This document shows positions 22,519 through 30,727 of a stretch of 34,635 nt of DNA, piece after piece. A program made the translations under genes and the position numbers. The stretch spans positions 1-34,635 of the forward strand of contig CAVJTH010000027.1 in assembly GCA_963652365.1 (NCBI GenBank), in the 5' to 3' direction. A model generated the notes under the pieces. That model ran no database searches. It was not told where the DNA came from and was given only the letters and a program-made list of their open reading frames with translations. This DNA comes from Hallerella sp963652365. GTDB taxonomy: Bacteria; Fibrobacterota; Fibrobacteria; Fibrobacterales; Fibrobacteraceae. Each line of letters starts with the position of its first letter. Position 1 is the first letter of the stretch.

Positions 22519-25500
22519 CTAGGCTCTTGCGCTTCGATTCTTCTTGACCTTCTGCGCCTTGCTCTTGACCTTGTGGAAAATAGCGTTTGGCAGCCAGAAG
22601 AACGTCGGAACCAGATACATGGTGAGAATTCCCGAAACGAGAAGGCCTCCGACGCTCGCGATACCCATCGGCTGGGTCGATGCGGCGGAATCGCCTCCGA
22701 CGGCAAGGGCGAGCGGCATCTGGGCGATAATGGATGCGGCACTGGCAAGGAGAATCGCCTGGAACTTTTCCTTGCCGGCGGTGATGATGGCGGAACGCCT
22801 TCCCATCTGGCCGGAACGCAGGTAGGCGTTCGCGCTGTCGAGAAGGAGAATCGCGTTGTTCACCACGACGCCGATCAGCATGACTATCGCCATGAACGCG
22901 ATCATGGAAAGCGGCTTGTTCGTGACGACAAGGGACAGCACCACTCCGATAGCGCCCATCGGGATCGTCGTCAGGATGACGAACGGCTGGGCAAAGGATT
23001 CGAGCAGTGCGACAAGCAGGATGTAGGTCAAAAGAATCGCCATGATAATCGCGACGACAAATTCCGAGACCATGTCGTTCTGCATGTCCGCGGTTCCGCC
23101 GAAGGAAAACTCGACGCCTTCGGGAACGCCTTCCCATGTCTTGGTGGCTTCCATGATGTTTCCCATGATCTGGCCCGAGGTATAGCCGGGGAGAAGGTTC
23201 ATCGAAACCTCGACGAGACGCTTCTTGTACTTTCGGGTGATCTGTGTCGGCGCCTGCGTGTTTTCCACGTCGAACAGGGTGGACATCGAAACGTATCCCT
23301 TTGACGTGTAGATCGGCAGATCCATGATCTTCTGGCGCGTGTCTCGATCGCTTTCGCGAAGCCTGAGATAGATGTCGTATTCTTCGCCGTCTTCGGTGTA
23401 TTGGCTTGTCTCGTATCCGCTCACGTAGATGTATGCGGCGGTCGCTGCCGACTGGACAGCCATTCCGTAATCGGCGAGAACGGCGCGGTTCGGGGTAAAG
23501 GCGATTTCCGGCTTTCCCGCTTCGTAGGAAGACTTGACTTCCGTGATTCCGGCCATTTCGGTAATGTGCGCTTTCGCGATTTCCGAAGCCTTGACGACGG
23601 AATCCCCGTCTAGCCCGAGCACTTCGAGAACGACGTCACCGGACTGACCGCCGCCCATGTCGGTCGTCGAACCGGCTTTCAGACTGATGTAGGCGTCGGG
23701 AATGTCGGCGAGCACCGGGCGCAGCGAATCGATGATTTCGTCTGTCGTTCGGACGCGGCCTTCCTTCTTGCCGATGAGCGTAATTCGCATGGACGCCTGG
23801 CCAACCGAGCTGATGCCGGATTCACCGCCGACCGTTACGTAGTAGCGTTGCAGTTCCGGAATGTCCTTGATGCGGCTTTCGATGACCTTGGTGATGCTGT
23901 CCGCCGTTTCGATGTTCGTTCCGGCGGGAAGTTCCATGGAAAGCTTGATCACGCCTTCGTCGCTTTTGGGCATGAGTTCGACGGACATGAACTTTGTCAC
24001 GAGCAGGAAAGTTCCGATAATCAGGGCGACGAGAACCAGGGTCTGGAAGATGACTCCGGGAATCGACAGCGCGAAGGAAAGCGTCTTGATGTAGATGTTG
24101 CGCGACCAGTTGATGAACATCGGGAAGATGCCGAAGACTTTCGAGAAGATTCCCTTCTTTTCTTCGGCAAGCGTTCCGTCCGGATTCTTCTTCTTTCCCT
24201 TGAACAGGTAGGCGGCCATGAGCGGCGTGAGCGTAAACGTCAAGAGAAGGGAAACGACCGTCGCGAAGACCATCGTGAGACCGTAGTTCCTGAAGAACGA
24301 TCCGGCGATGGATTTCATGAAGGCAATCGGTACGAATACGCAGACGTTGGTTAGCGTCGAAGCCATGATGGCGACCATGATTTCGCTGGTTCCCTTGAAT
24401 GCCGCTTCTTTCGGTTCGATGCCCTGATCGAGTTTCATGGAAATGTTTTCGAGAACGACGATCGCGTTGGTGACGAGAAGTCCGACTGCGCTGGAGAGCG
24501 CCATCAGGGTCATGATGTTGATGGTAAAGCCGGCAAAGTACATGAACGTGAACGCGCCGATCACGGAAATAGGCATCGTGACCGCGGCGATGAACATGGT
24601 GCTGAAGCGCCCGAGGAAGAGAAGCAGGATGATGGCTGTCAGGGCGATGGCGATTTCGATGTTCGAAATCACGTTGTCGAGCGATTCCTGGACCTTTTCC
24701 GCCTGGTTATACACCAGGTTCATCTTGTAGCCGTCTGGCAGGGACGCGTTGATCTGTTCAACCTTTCGGAGAACGGCCTTGGAAACCGCGACAACGCTCG
24801 CATCGGTTCTCTTCTTGATGTCGAAACCGATCGAGTTCTCTCCGTTGTACCGGGAATGAGAGGTGATGTCGGCGATGGTGTCCTTGACGTTCGCGATGTC
24901 CGCCAGACGGATGACGCCCTTTGCCGTTGGAATTTCCATCTGGCGAATTTCGTCGAGGCTTGTAAACTTGCCTTTGGTGCGAGAACCGGTATTCTTTCGG
25001 ATTCCGCGGATGTCGCCTGCCGGGAAGTTGACGTTTGCCGCCTGGAGCAGCCCCATGACGGTTGTCGGATCCGCTTCGCGCGAGAGCATGTCGTCCTTGC
25101 GGAGCTCGACGACGATTTGTCGGGTCGTTCCGCCGAACAGGTCAACGCTCGCGACGCCCGGGGTCGAAGTCAGGAGCGGCTTGATTTCGTCGTCCGCTTT
25201 CTGGCGGAGTTCCGTCGAGGAAATCGGGCCTGTAAAGGCAAAGCTGAGGATCGCGCTGCTGTTGATATCGACTTTCGAGATGATGGGACTTTCCACGGCG
25301 TCGGGAAAGCTCGCTGCCGCCTGCGAAATCTTGTCGCGGACATCGGAGGCCGCCACATCGACGTCGGTTCCCATTTCGAAGAAAAGGATGAAGATGGCAT
25401 AGTGTTCCATGCCGTAGGCCTTCACGTAGTCGATTCCGTCGATGAGTTCCACCTGGTCTTCGACCGGCTTGATGACCGTGGATTCCAGTTCTTCCGGGCT

Positions 25501-25656
25501 TGCGCCCTGATACTGGACCACCGCCGTGACAACCGGAACTTCGAAGTTCGGGAGCATGTTGACCGGCATCATGCTGTAGGTGTAGATACCGAACACGACA
25601 ACGGTCAGGATAACCATCAACATGGTTATGGGTTTATAGATACTTGCCTTGATCAT
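22519..25656 (-). CDS. RND efflux pump, inner-membrane permease (HAE1-like)
   Basis: This 1045-aa AcrB-type permease moves drugs or other amphiphiles out through a tripartite channel. It shows the usual plan: a TM1 start (MIKASIYKPITMLMVILTVV), two large periplasmic loops, and helices such as FIAAVTMPISVIGAFTFMYFA. In TM4, GLLVTNAIVVLENI has T396-N397 where AcrB has Asp407-Asp408. In TM10, GVVVNNAILLLDSAN has N933-N934 where AcrB has Lys940-Asn941. The charged relay that drives AcrB is therefore missing. E404 and the Asp after NNAILLL remain. A Shine-Dalgarno (AGGAGA) precedes the ATG. It is the last gene of the operon with the adaptor and TolC. Confidence 0.95.
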   Translation of the reverse strand: MIKASIYKPITMLMVILTVVVFGIYTYSMMPVNMLPNFEVPVVTAVVQYQGASPEELESTVIKPVEDQVELIDGIDYVKAYGMEHYAIFILFFEMGTDVDVAASDVRDKISQAAASFPDAVESPIISKVDINSSAILSFAFTGPISSTELRQKADDEIKPLLTSTPGVASVDLFGGTTRQIVVELRKDDMLSREADPTTVMGLLQAANVNFPAGDIRGIRKNTGSRTKGKFTSLDEIRQMEIPTAKGVIRLADIANVKDTIADITSHSRYNGENSIGFDIKKRTDASVVAVSKAVLRKVEQINASLPDGYKMNLVYNQAEKVQESLDNVISNIEIAIALTAIILLLFLGRFSTMFIAAVTMPISVIGAFTFMYFAGFTINIMTLMALSSAVGLLVTNAIVVLENISMKLDQGIEPKEAAFKGTSEIMVAIMASTLTNVCVFVPIAFMKSIAGSFFRNYGLTMVFATVVSLLLTFTLTPLMAAYLFKGKKKNPDGTLAEEKKGIFSKVFGIFPMFINWSRNIYIKTLSFALSIPGVIFQTLVLVALIIGTFLLVTKFMSVELMPKSDEGVIKLSMELPAGTNIETADSITKVIESRIKDIPELQRYYVTVGGESGISSVGQASMRITLIGKKEGRVRTTDEIIDSLRPVLADIPDAYISLKAGSTTDMGGGQSGDVVLEVLGLDGDSVVKASEIAKAHITEMAGITEVKSSYEAGKPEIAFTPNRAVLADYGMAVQSAATAAYIYVSGYETSQYTEDGEEYDIYLRLRESDRDTRQKIMDLPIYTSKGYVSMSTLFDVENTQAPTQITRKYKKRLVEVSMNLLPGYTSGQIMGNIMEATKTWEGVPEGVEFSFGGTADMQNDMVSEFVVAIIMAILLTYILLVALLESFAQPFVILTTIPMGAIGVVLSLVVTNKPLSMIAFMAIVMLIGVVVNNAILLLDSANAYLRSGQMGRRSAIITAGKEKFQAILLASAASIIAQMPLALAVGGDSAASTQPMGIASVGGLLVSGILTMYLVPTFFWLPNAIFHKVKSKAQKVKKNRSARA

Positions 25657-25674
25657 GCGAAAATCTCCTGCGGG

Positions 25675-26718
25675 TTATTCCAGAATCAGGACCTTGTCGC
25701 CCTCGTTCATCTTGGAAACGCCTTCGGTAATCACCTTGTCGCCCTGTTCGATACCCGAAAGAACTTGAGACATCGCGTTTCCGACAACGCCCAGACGGAT
25801 GATTTTCCGCTTCGCCTTTCCTTCGGCATCGACGATCCAGGCGAAGTTCACGCCGTCCTTATAGACGACTGCGTCGTTGGGAATGCTCACGCCCTTGATG
25901 GTACGGGTATGGATGTTCGCCGTGACGAACATTCCCGGGAGAAGCTTGCGTCCCTTGTTCTGGAACGTGATTTCGACAGGGAAGAAGCGCGTCCTGGAAT
26001 CGGCGGCGAGAGGAACCATGCTGACCTTTCCCCGAATCGTTTCGCCATTCAGGAAAACCGTCGCTTCGGCGCCTTTCTTGAAGAGTCCGATATCCTGCGT
26101 CGTGACATCGAGCTTCAGGATTACCTGGTCGAGCTTTGCCACGGTAAAGAGGACAGAGCCGACGCTCGGAACTTCGCCGACCTTGAAGCGGACGTCGGTC
26201 ACGGTTCCCGCGGCCGGTGCGAGGACTAGCGTTGCGCGGCGCGCCTGCTCAAGCTGCATCTTGGCGACATCGAGCTGGGTCTGCGCCTGGTCGATATCCT
26301 GCTGGGAAACGCCACCCTTTGCCTGGACTTCCTTCATGCGGTTCAGGGACTTTTCGAGCAGCTTGACCTGCGCCTCTGCCTGTTGATAGCTCGAGTTGTC
26401 TCCGGTGAACGTGAATTCGGCGAGAACCTGGTCCTTTTGGACGTTCGAACCGACCTGTACATTGATCTTCGCGATCGGGTCGGACATCTTGGCGATGGCG
26501 CTTGTCTGCTGGGAGCCTTCGATGGTGCCGTTGAAATCCCGCATGTCGGCGAGATTCTCTTCGCTTGCCGTCACGATGCGGACCGGCTTGCCTTTCTGGG
26601 CCTGGATTTCTTCCATCGTCAGGGAAGGTTTCTTGGTTTCCTTTTCCGTGTTGCAGCCGGCGAGAACGATTGCCAGGGTTGCAAGGGCGATAATCCGAGT
26701 GGTTTTCAGTTGCTTCAT
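25675..26718 (-). CDS. RND efflux adaptor, periplasmic lipoprotein
   Basis: This 347-aa membrane-fusion protein links the pump to the outer-membrane channel. The lipobox VLAGC gives C22 as the lipid anchor. Order: a lipoyl half (about 50-105, DFNGTIEGSQQTSAIAKMSDPIAKINVQVGSNVQKDQVLAEF), an alpha-hairpin (about 110-165, QAEAQVKLLEKSLNRMKEVQAKGG), the second lipoyl half (VLAPAAGTVTDVRFKVGE), a beta-barrel, and a membrane-proximal domain (GVSIPNDAVVYKDGVNFAWIVD). A good Shine-Dalgarno (AGAGGA) lies before the start, 9 bp after the TolC gene, and the pump follows after 18 bp. Confidence 0.95.
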   Translation of the reverse strand: MKQLKTTRIIALATLAIVLAGCNTEKETKKPSLTMEEIQAQKGKPVRIVTASEENLADMRDFNGTIEGSQQTSAIAKMSDPIAKINVQVGSNVQKDQVLAEFTFTGDNSSYQQAEAQVKLLEKSLNRMKEVQAKGGVSQQDIDQAQTQLDVAKMQLEQARRATLVLAPAAGTVTDVRFKVGEVPSVGSVLFTVAKLDQVILKLDVTTQDIGLFKKGAEATVFLNGETIRGKVSMVPLAADSRTRFFPVEITFQNKGRKLLPGMFVTANIHTRTIKGVSIPNDAVVYKDGVNFAWIVDAEGKAKRKIIRLGVVGNAMSQVLSGIEQGDKVITEGVSKMNEGDKVLILE

Positions 26719-26727
26719 AGAATCCTC

Positions 26728-28119
26728 TTAATATTCTCCGGTGGCTTTGAGAAGTGCGTTGTAGGCCTTGTTCCAGTCGATGATGGCGGACAGGTAGGAC
26801 AGTTTCGCATTCTTGAGGCTCATGTTTGCGTCCAGATAGTTGAGTTGCGTTTCGCGACCGGCCTTGTAGGCGGCTTCGGTCATGTCCAGGTTCTTTTGCG
26901 CCAGATCGACATGGCGGTTCTGGATCTCGATTTGACGGTTCGCGTCGTCGAGCGTGTTCTGCGCAGATTCGATCTGGAGCTTGATGCCGCGCTCGGCGTT
27001 GTCCTTCTGGATTTGCGTCTTGCGCAGATCCGTCTTGGCCTGGACAACCGCTTCGCGGGTCTTCATGCCGTTGAAAAGGTTCATGGAAAAGTTCAGATAG
27101 ACTTTCTTGGAAATGTTGTCGTCCCAGTCCGGAGCGTCCCACTTGAAAAAGTCGTTCTGCCCGTTTTGATAGGTAATGGAACCGCCAAGAACGAGTGTCG
27201 GCTTGTAATCGCCCTTTTCGATGTCGATGTTTTCTTCGTACATCTTGGCGCTTTCGTCGAGCTGGGCGAGTTCCTTGCGACGCTGCCGGACGTTTGCCAT
27301 CGCGGTGTCCGGCATGGCGACGTTCCCCTGTTTCGGGTCGCGGAGCGTTCCCTTGAATTCCGCATTCGCATCCCAGGGGAGCCCCATGGAATTGAGCAGG
27401 GAGTTCCGGGCGACGATGCGGTCCTTTTTCGTCTTTTCGAGCGACGTCTGCAGCTCGTCCATCGAAATCTGGGCGCGAATCTGGTCGAGTTCCGTGGCGA
27501 GTCCGCTCTTGACCGCCTGATCGACATAGTCCAGGTGCTCTTGGAGCTGCTCGATGCTTTCTTGCAGAATGACCAGCGCGGAATCCAGGTAGAGCAGCTG
27601 GTCGAAAGCGTTTTCGACGTTGTAGCGCACGTCTTCCTTGGCGGTTTCCAGGTTCAGCTCGCTGACCCGGCGATACGCCTTGGCGATTTTCGTTCCCGTG
27701 CTGACCTTGCCCTGGGCGTAGAGAATCTGCGTCGCGGTAATGCCGACCTGGGTTCCCCAGCGGTAGCCGGACATGGCGCTCATCCCATACGAGAGATTGT
27801 CGAGAACGCCGGCAAGCACCCGTTCGTTTTTCGTCGCCGCGTCATCGAGCATGTCGCTGATCGCGCTAGACTTCTTGACGTCCTTGAGCCCGAAAGTGCG
27901 GGCGTATGTCGCGCTGAAGTCCACGGTGGGGAGCGCATTGCCGTAAGAGGCGGTGACCTGGGATTCCGCGGACTTGAGGCTCTCTTCCGCGGTCTTGATA
28001 TCCGGCGCGTTTTCGAGCGCTATCCGAACTGCGTCTTCCCGGGTGTAGGAAGACGCCGCCCATGCGGGGAGACTTCCCAGCGAGACCGCGAAGATCAGTC
28101 GTTTGATGGTTCGGTTCAT
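26728..28119 (-). CDS. TolC-family outer-membrane efflux protein
   Basis: This 463-aa protein is the outer-membrane channel of the pump. A signal peptide spans about 1-21 (SLGSLPAWA). Two repeats of long helical pairs with short strands follow; DNAERGIKLQIESAQNTLDDANRQIEIQNRHVDLAQKNLDMTEAAYKAG is split across the second repeat and ends with the family-typical AGRETQLNYLDANMSLKNAKLSYLSAIIDWNKAYNALLKATGEY. It is the first gene of the three-gene unit. Its start has no strong Shine-Dalgarno (AAAAGGCAG lies about 9 nt away). Confidence 0.95.
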   Translation of the reverse strand: MNRTIKRLIFAVSLGSLPAWAASSYTREDAVRIALENAPDIKTAEESLKSAESQVTASYGNALPTVDFSATYARTFGLKDVKKSSAISDMLDDAATKNERVLAGVLDNLSYGMSAMSGYRWGTQVGITATQILYAQGKVSTGTKIAKAYRRVSELNLETAKEDVRYNVENAFDQLLYLDSALVILQESIEQLQEHLDYVDQAVKSGLATELDQIRAQISMDELQTSLEKTKKDRIVARNSLLNSMGLPWDANAEFKGTLRDPKQGNVAMPDTAMANVRQRRKELAQLDESAKMYEENIDIEKGDYKPTLVLGGSITYQNGQNDFFKWDAPDWDDNISKKVYLNFSMNLFNGMKTREAVVQAKTDLRKTQIQKDNAERGIKLQIESAQNTLDDANRQIEIQNRHVDLAQKNLDMTEAAYKAGRETQLNYLDANMSLKNAKLSYLSAIIDWNKAYNALLKATGEY

Positions 28120-28289
28120 CTGTTAATCTGCCTTTTCTCTGTTAAATTTTATTTTAGCGAGCCCAAATTAGAAAAAAGAGTATATAGCGATGTTTTTGTA
28201 GGCGGTTTTTGTCGATGAACGGCAAAAGTAATCGGATGAATGTTTTCGTTGGGAAAATAAATAAACCGTCATTCAACAAGACGGATGTG
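28120..28289 (-). promoter_or_regulatory. Promoter region of the RND operon
   Basis: This AT-rich gap lies upstream of TolC. Two -10 candidates are read on the minus strand: TAATTTG (28170-28164), which matches the other boxes in the window and would give a leader near 38 nt, and TAAAAT (28156-28151), giving about 25 nt. No clear repressor palindrome or adjacent regulator gene is seen. Confidence 0.4.
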
Positions 28290-28318
28290 ACAAAAGTGGG
28301 CAAATGCGCCTTGCCCAC
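28290..28318 (-). terminator. Intrinsic terminator after cstA
   Basis: On the minus strand a perfect 8-bp stem GTGGGCAA / TTGCCCAC (arms 28318-28311 and 28303-28296, 7-nt loop) is followed by TTTTG. It lies about 29 bp past the cstA stop. Confidence 0.8.
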
Positions 28319-28346
28319 GGGATAGCGGAATGACGCCGTCGAAATG

Positions 28347-29876
28347 TCAGGGTTCGACGCGTTTCAAGTCGCGGCTGGCGTCCCAGTGGTCGGGATCGTA
28401 GCCTTTCATCTTCGAAAGAATCTTTCCGCGCGTGCAGAGGAGAAATCCGAGGAGAAGCGAATCCTCGATGGCGATGACGAGGGCCGTCTTGTAGTCGAGC
28501 CCAAAGCCGAGAGGCGCGCCTTTCAGGTTTTCGGGGCTGACCCAGAGAATGTAGTCCGTGACGATGAACGTCATGAACAGGCAGGGAACGAGCGCAATCC
28601 AGAAATTCTTCTTCTTGGAGCGCAGATAGACGACGGAAATGCAGAGGCTGCAAACGGCCATCAGCTGGTTCGACCAGCTGAAATAGTTCCAGAGAATGTT
28701 GAATCCTTCGGGGTTCAGGTTGCTCCAGAAAATGAGCGCTCCGCAGACGGCGAAGATGGGAACTGTCAGGATCAGGCGATTTTTCGCGCTCGTCTGGTCC
28801 AGGTTGAAAAGCTCGGCGATGGTGAGGCGCAGGCTTCGAAGCGAAGTGTCTCCGCTGGTGATGGCGAGGATGATGACCCCGATGACGACCAGTGCGGAAA
28901 TCGGCGCAAACGGAATGACGGTGGAAACGAGAACGCTCAGAATCTTGATTCCGCTCGCTCCGACGAGAAGCTCGGGCATCTGCTTGTAGATGAACATTCC
29001 GCCCGCGGCCCAGATCATGCCGACGAGGCCTTCGACGATCATCATTCCGTAAAAGGTCTGCCGTCCGGTGAACTCGGTCCTTTCGGTGCGCGCGACGAGC
29101 GGACTCTGGGTGCTGTGAAATCCGCTGATGATGCCGCAGGCAATGGTGACAAAGAGCATCGGAAGTATCGGCTGGTGGGCGGGATGCTTCGTGAAGTTGC
29201 TCGCAAGGTTCGAAAGGCTGATTTCGTCGAGAGCGCCGAGGTGCGGCGCGATTCCCACGAGAATGCCCAGGGAAGAGAGGATGAGGAGCGCTCCGAAAAT
29301 CGGATAGATGCGCCCGATGATCTTATCGATGGGAAAGAATGTACTCGCGAAATAGTATGCGAAGATGACGGCGACGGCAACCCAGAAAAGGGTCGGGGAA
29401 ACCGCGTTCCCGGCGAGGATCGGCGTGTTGACGAGCGCTGCGGGCGTGTTGGTGAAAACGGCTCCGACGAGAATCAGGGCGATGGAAATCAGCGTCATCA
29501 CGACCTTTGACGGACCTTTCCCGAGAAACTTGCGGGCGAGAGCGGGAACGTTTACTCCGTCGTTTCGCATGCTGATCATTCCCGAAAAGTAGTCGTGCAC
29601 GGCTCCGCCGATGACGTTTCCGATCGGGATCAGGATAAAGACGATCGCTCCGAACTTGATCCCCAGAATGACACCGATGACGGGACCGATTCCCGCGATG
29701 TTCAACAGCTGGATCAGCATGTTTTTCCAATGGGGAAGGACAAGGCGATCGACGCCGTCCGGGTTTGCAAGCGCAGGCGGTTTGCGGTTGTCCGGTCCGA
29801 ATTCGCGTTCGACGAATTTTCCATAAGTAAAGTATCCGCCAATCAAGATGGCGACGCCTATGAGGAAGGTAATCAT
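28347..29876 (-). CDS. cstA: CstA-family carbon starvation / pyruvate transporter
   Basis: This 509-aa multi-span inner-membrane protein has the CstA signature GPVIGVILGIKFGAIVFILIPIGNVIGGAVHDYFSG and GFHSTQSPLVARTE. Family members import pyruvate or peptides under carbon limitation. E. coli CstA is about 700 aa; this is the shorter form seen in many anaerobes. A TAGATTTG -10 box lies 53 nt upstream, and a Shine-Dalgarno-like AGAGGC sits near the ATG. The gene is alone, with its own terminator. Confidence 0.9.
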   Translation of the reverse strand: MITFLIGVAILIGGYFTYGKFVEREFGPDNRKPPALANPDGVDRLVLPHWKNMLIQLLNIAGIGPVIGVILGIKFGAIVFILIPIGNVIGGAVHDYFSGMISMRNDGVNVPALARKFLGKGPSKVVMTLISIALILVGAVFTNTPAALVNTPILAGNAVSPTLFWVAVAVIFAYYFASTFFPIDKIIGRIYPIFGALLILSSLGILVGIAPHLGALDEISLSNLASNFTKHPAHQPILPMLFVTIACGIISGFHSTQSPLVARTERTEFTGRQTFYGMMIVEGLVGMIWAAGGMFIYKQMPELLVGASGIKILSVLVSTVIPFAPISALVVIGVIILAITSGDTSLRSLRLTIAELFNLDQTSAKNRLILTVPIFAVCGALIFWSNLNPEGFNILWNYFSWSNQLMAVCSLCISVVYLRSKKKNFWIALVPCLFMTFIVTDYILWVSPENLKGAPLGFGLDYKTALVIAIEDSLLLGFLLCTRGKILSKMKGYDPDHWDASRDLKRVEP

Positions 29877-29928
29877 TTTTTGCCTCTAGGATTTCATGCC
29901 TGGGGAAGGAATTTCCCGAAAGGCGCTA

Positions 29929-29936
29929 CAAATCTA
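29929..29936 (-). promoter_or_regulatory. -10 box of cstA
   Basis: TAGATTTG (29936-29929 on the minus strand) predicts a start near 29924 and a leader of about 47 nt. That leader holds a GGAAATTCC palindrome at about 29910-29918 and a Shine-Dalgarno. The leader is unusually long for this window. Confidence 0.45.
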
Positions 29937-29952
29937 GATAAATAGGACTGCG

Positions 29953-30351
29953 TTAGTCGCAGACGGTCGTCCCGAAGCTATTGGTGCGACAGCTTTGTCG
30001 GTAACCATCGTTTCCTGTTGTCGTCGTGACCCCGAAGGAGTTTGTGCGGGACTCGTAATGCCCGCCCTGATTGTCCGTGGTGGTCGTGACGCCGAAGCTG
30101 TTCGTTCGGGACTCGCTCCGGTATCCGTCGTTTCCTGTTGTCGTCGTGACCCCGAAGGAGTTTGTGCGGGATTCGTAACGCCCGCCCTGATTGTCCGTGG
30201 TGGTCGTGACGCCGAAGCTGTTCGTGCGAGACTCGCTGCGGTATCCCTTGTCGTCCGTACAGACGGTGACGCCAAAGCTGTCCGTGGAGCAGGACATTCG
30301 GGCGAAAAGGACCGAAGACAGGAAGATGACAAGAAAAATGGTCGCTTTCAT
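29953..30351 (-). CDS. Small exported tandem-repeat protein, Cys-capped
   Basis: This 132-aa protein is not recognised. A signal peptide spans about 1-17 (FLVIFLSSVLFA). From residue 21 to the end it is 5.6 copies of a 20-residue unit of the form (S/C)RTNSFGVT(T/V)(T/C)T. Two alternating variants follow that core: DNQGGRYE and GNDGYRSE. At unit positions 1 and 11 the inner copies have Ser and Thr, but the first and last copies have Cys (C21/C31 and C121/C131), so each end can close with a disulfide. The regular Ser/Thr/Gly/Asn pattern suggests a beta-solenoid or fibre. It is transcribed from a TTGACA promoter with a palindrome in the spacer. Role unknown. Confidence 0.75.
   Translation of the reverse strand: MKATIFLVIFLSSVLFARMSCSTDSFGVTVCTDDKGYRSESRTNSFGVTTTTDNQGGRYESRTNSFGVTTTTGNDGYRSESRTNSFGVTTTTDNQGGHYESRTNSFGVTTTTGNDGYRQSCRTNSFGTTVCD
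30009..30248. repeat. 120-bp tandem direct repeat inside the repeat-protein gene
   Basis: 30009-30128 and 30129-30248 are two head-to-tail copies differing at about 6 positions by my count. Each 120-bp copy itself consists of two diverged 60-bp halves. The period is a multiple of three, so gain or loss of copies changes protein length without shifting the frame. Confidence 0.9.
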
Positions 30352-30378
30352 GCTTGAGACGTTCCTTCTTGGAATTCC

Positions 30379-30406
30379 TTTTTAAAGTACAAATTGAATT
30401 TGTCAA
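30379..30406 (-). promoter_or_regulatory. Promoter of the repeat-protein gene
   Basis: On the minus strand TTGACA (30406-30401) and TAAAAA (30384-30379) are 16 bp apart, predicting a start near 30372 and a leader of about 20 nt with AAGGAA as ribosome site. It is one of only two perfect TTGACA promoters I noted in the window. Confidence 0.55.
30389..30403. promoter_or_regulatory. 15-bp palindrome in the promoter spacer, possible operator
   Basis: acaaatt-g-aatttgt is a perfect inverted repeat lying between the -35 and -10 of the repeat-protein promoter. This is a classic position for a repressor or MerR-type regulator. No regulator gene is adjacent. Confidence 0.45.
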
Positions 30407-30484
30407 AATCTGTCATTCGGCAGGAATGCGCGGCAAAAATTTCGATAACGGCCTTTTTCGAAATTGCCGAGCCTTTCGAATTGC

Positions 30485-30490
30485 TAAATT
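30485..30490 (+). promoter_or_regulatory. -10 box of the small lipoprotein gene
   Basis: TAAATT (then G) precedes the ATG at 30518 by 27 nt, with AAGGA at about 30507-30511 as ribosome site. Just upstream are two similar blocks, cctttttcgaaattgc and cctttcgaattgc (30452-30484), which could bind a regulator. Confidence 0.4.
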
Positions 30491-30517
30491 GAAAAGGTAT
30501 TTTTCAAGGAATTTCGG

Positions 30518-30727
30518 ATGTTCTATCGGTTGATCGTCTCTCTGCTCTTGCCGCTAGCCGTCTCTGCCTGCTCCGATCCGGAAGCGGACAGGGAAATTGC
30601 CCAAAAACAGGCGGAAGTGGAACTGCTGAAACGGCAGGTCGATAAGGCCAGGTCGGCTCTTGACAGCGCACGGCAAGTCGATCTCGAATTGCGGAAAGAA
30701 CTGGACTCCCTGGACATGGGCCGTTGA
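30518..30727 (+). CDS. Small coiled-coil lipoprotein
   Basis: This 69-aa protein has a lipobox (LAVSAC) with C18 as the lipidated residue. The remaining 50 residues are strongly charged and helical with heptad-like leucines (EIAQKQAEVELLKRQVDKARSALDSA, then LELRKELDSLDMG). It resembles small Lpp-like or spacer lipoproteins without being a clear family member. The stop overlaps the start of the next gene (TGATG), so translation is coupled to the M50-like membrane protein. Confidence 0.75.
   Translation: MFYRLIVSLLLPLAVSACSDPEADREIAQKQAEVELLKRQVDKARSALDSARQVDLELRKELDSLDMGR

Noticed and set aside
26383..28218. A 611-aa plus-strand frame opposite the TolC and adaptor genes
   Set aside because: The opposite strand encodes clear TolC and membrane-fusion proteins; this frame has no family features.
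30009..30248. Possible CRISPR-like array
   Set aside because: The 60/120-bp repeats are head to tail with no spacers and stay in frame as part of a signal-peptide-bearing protein.
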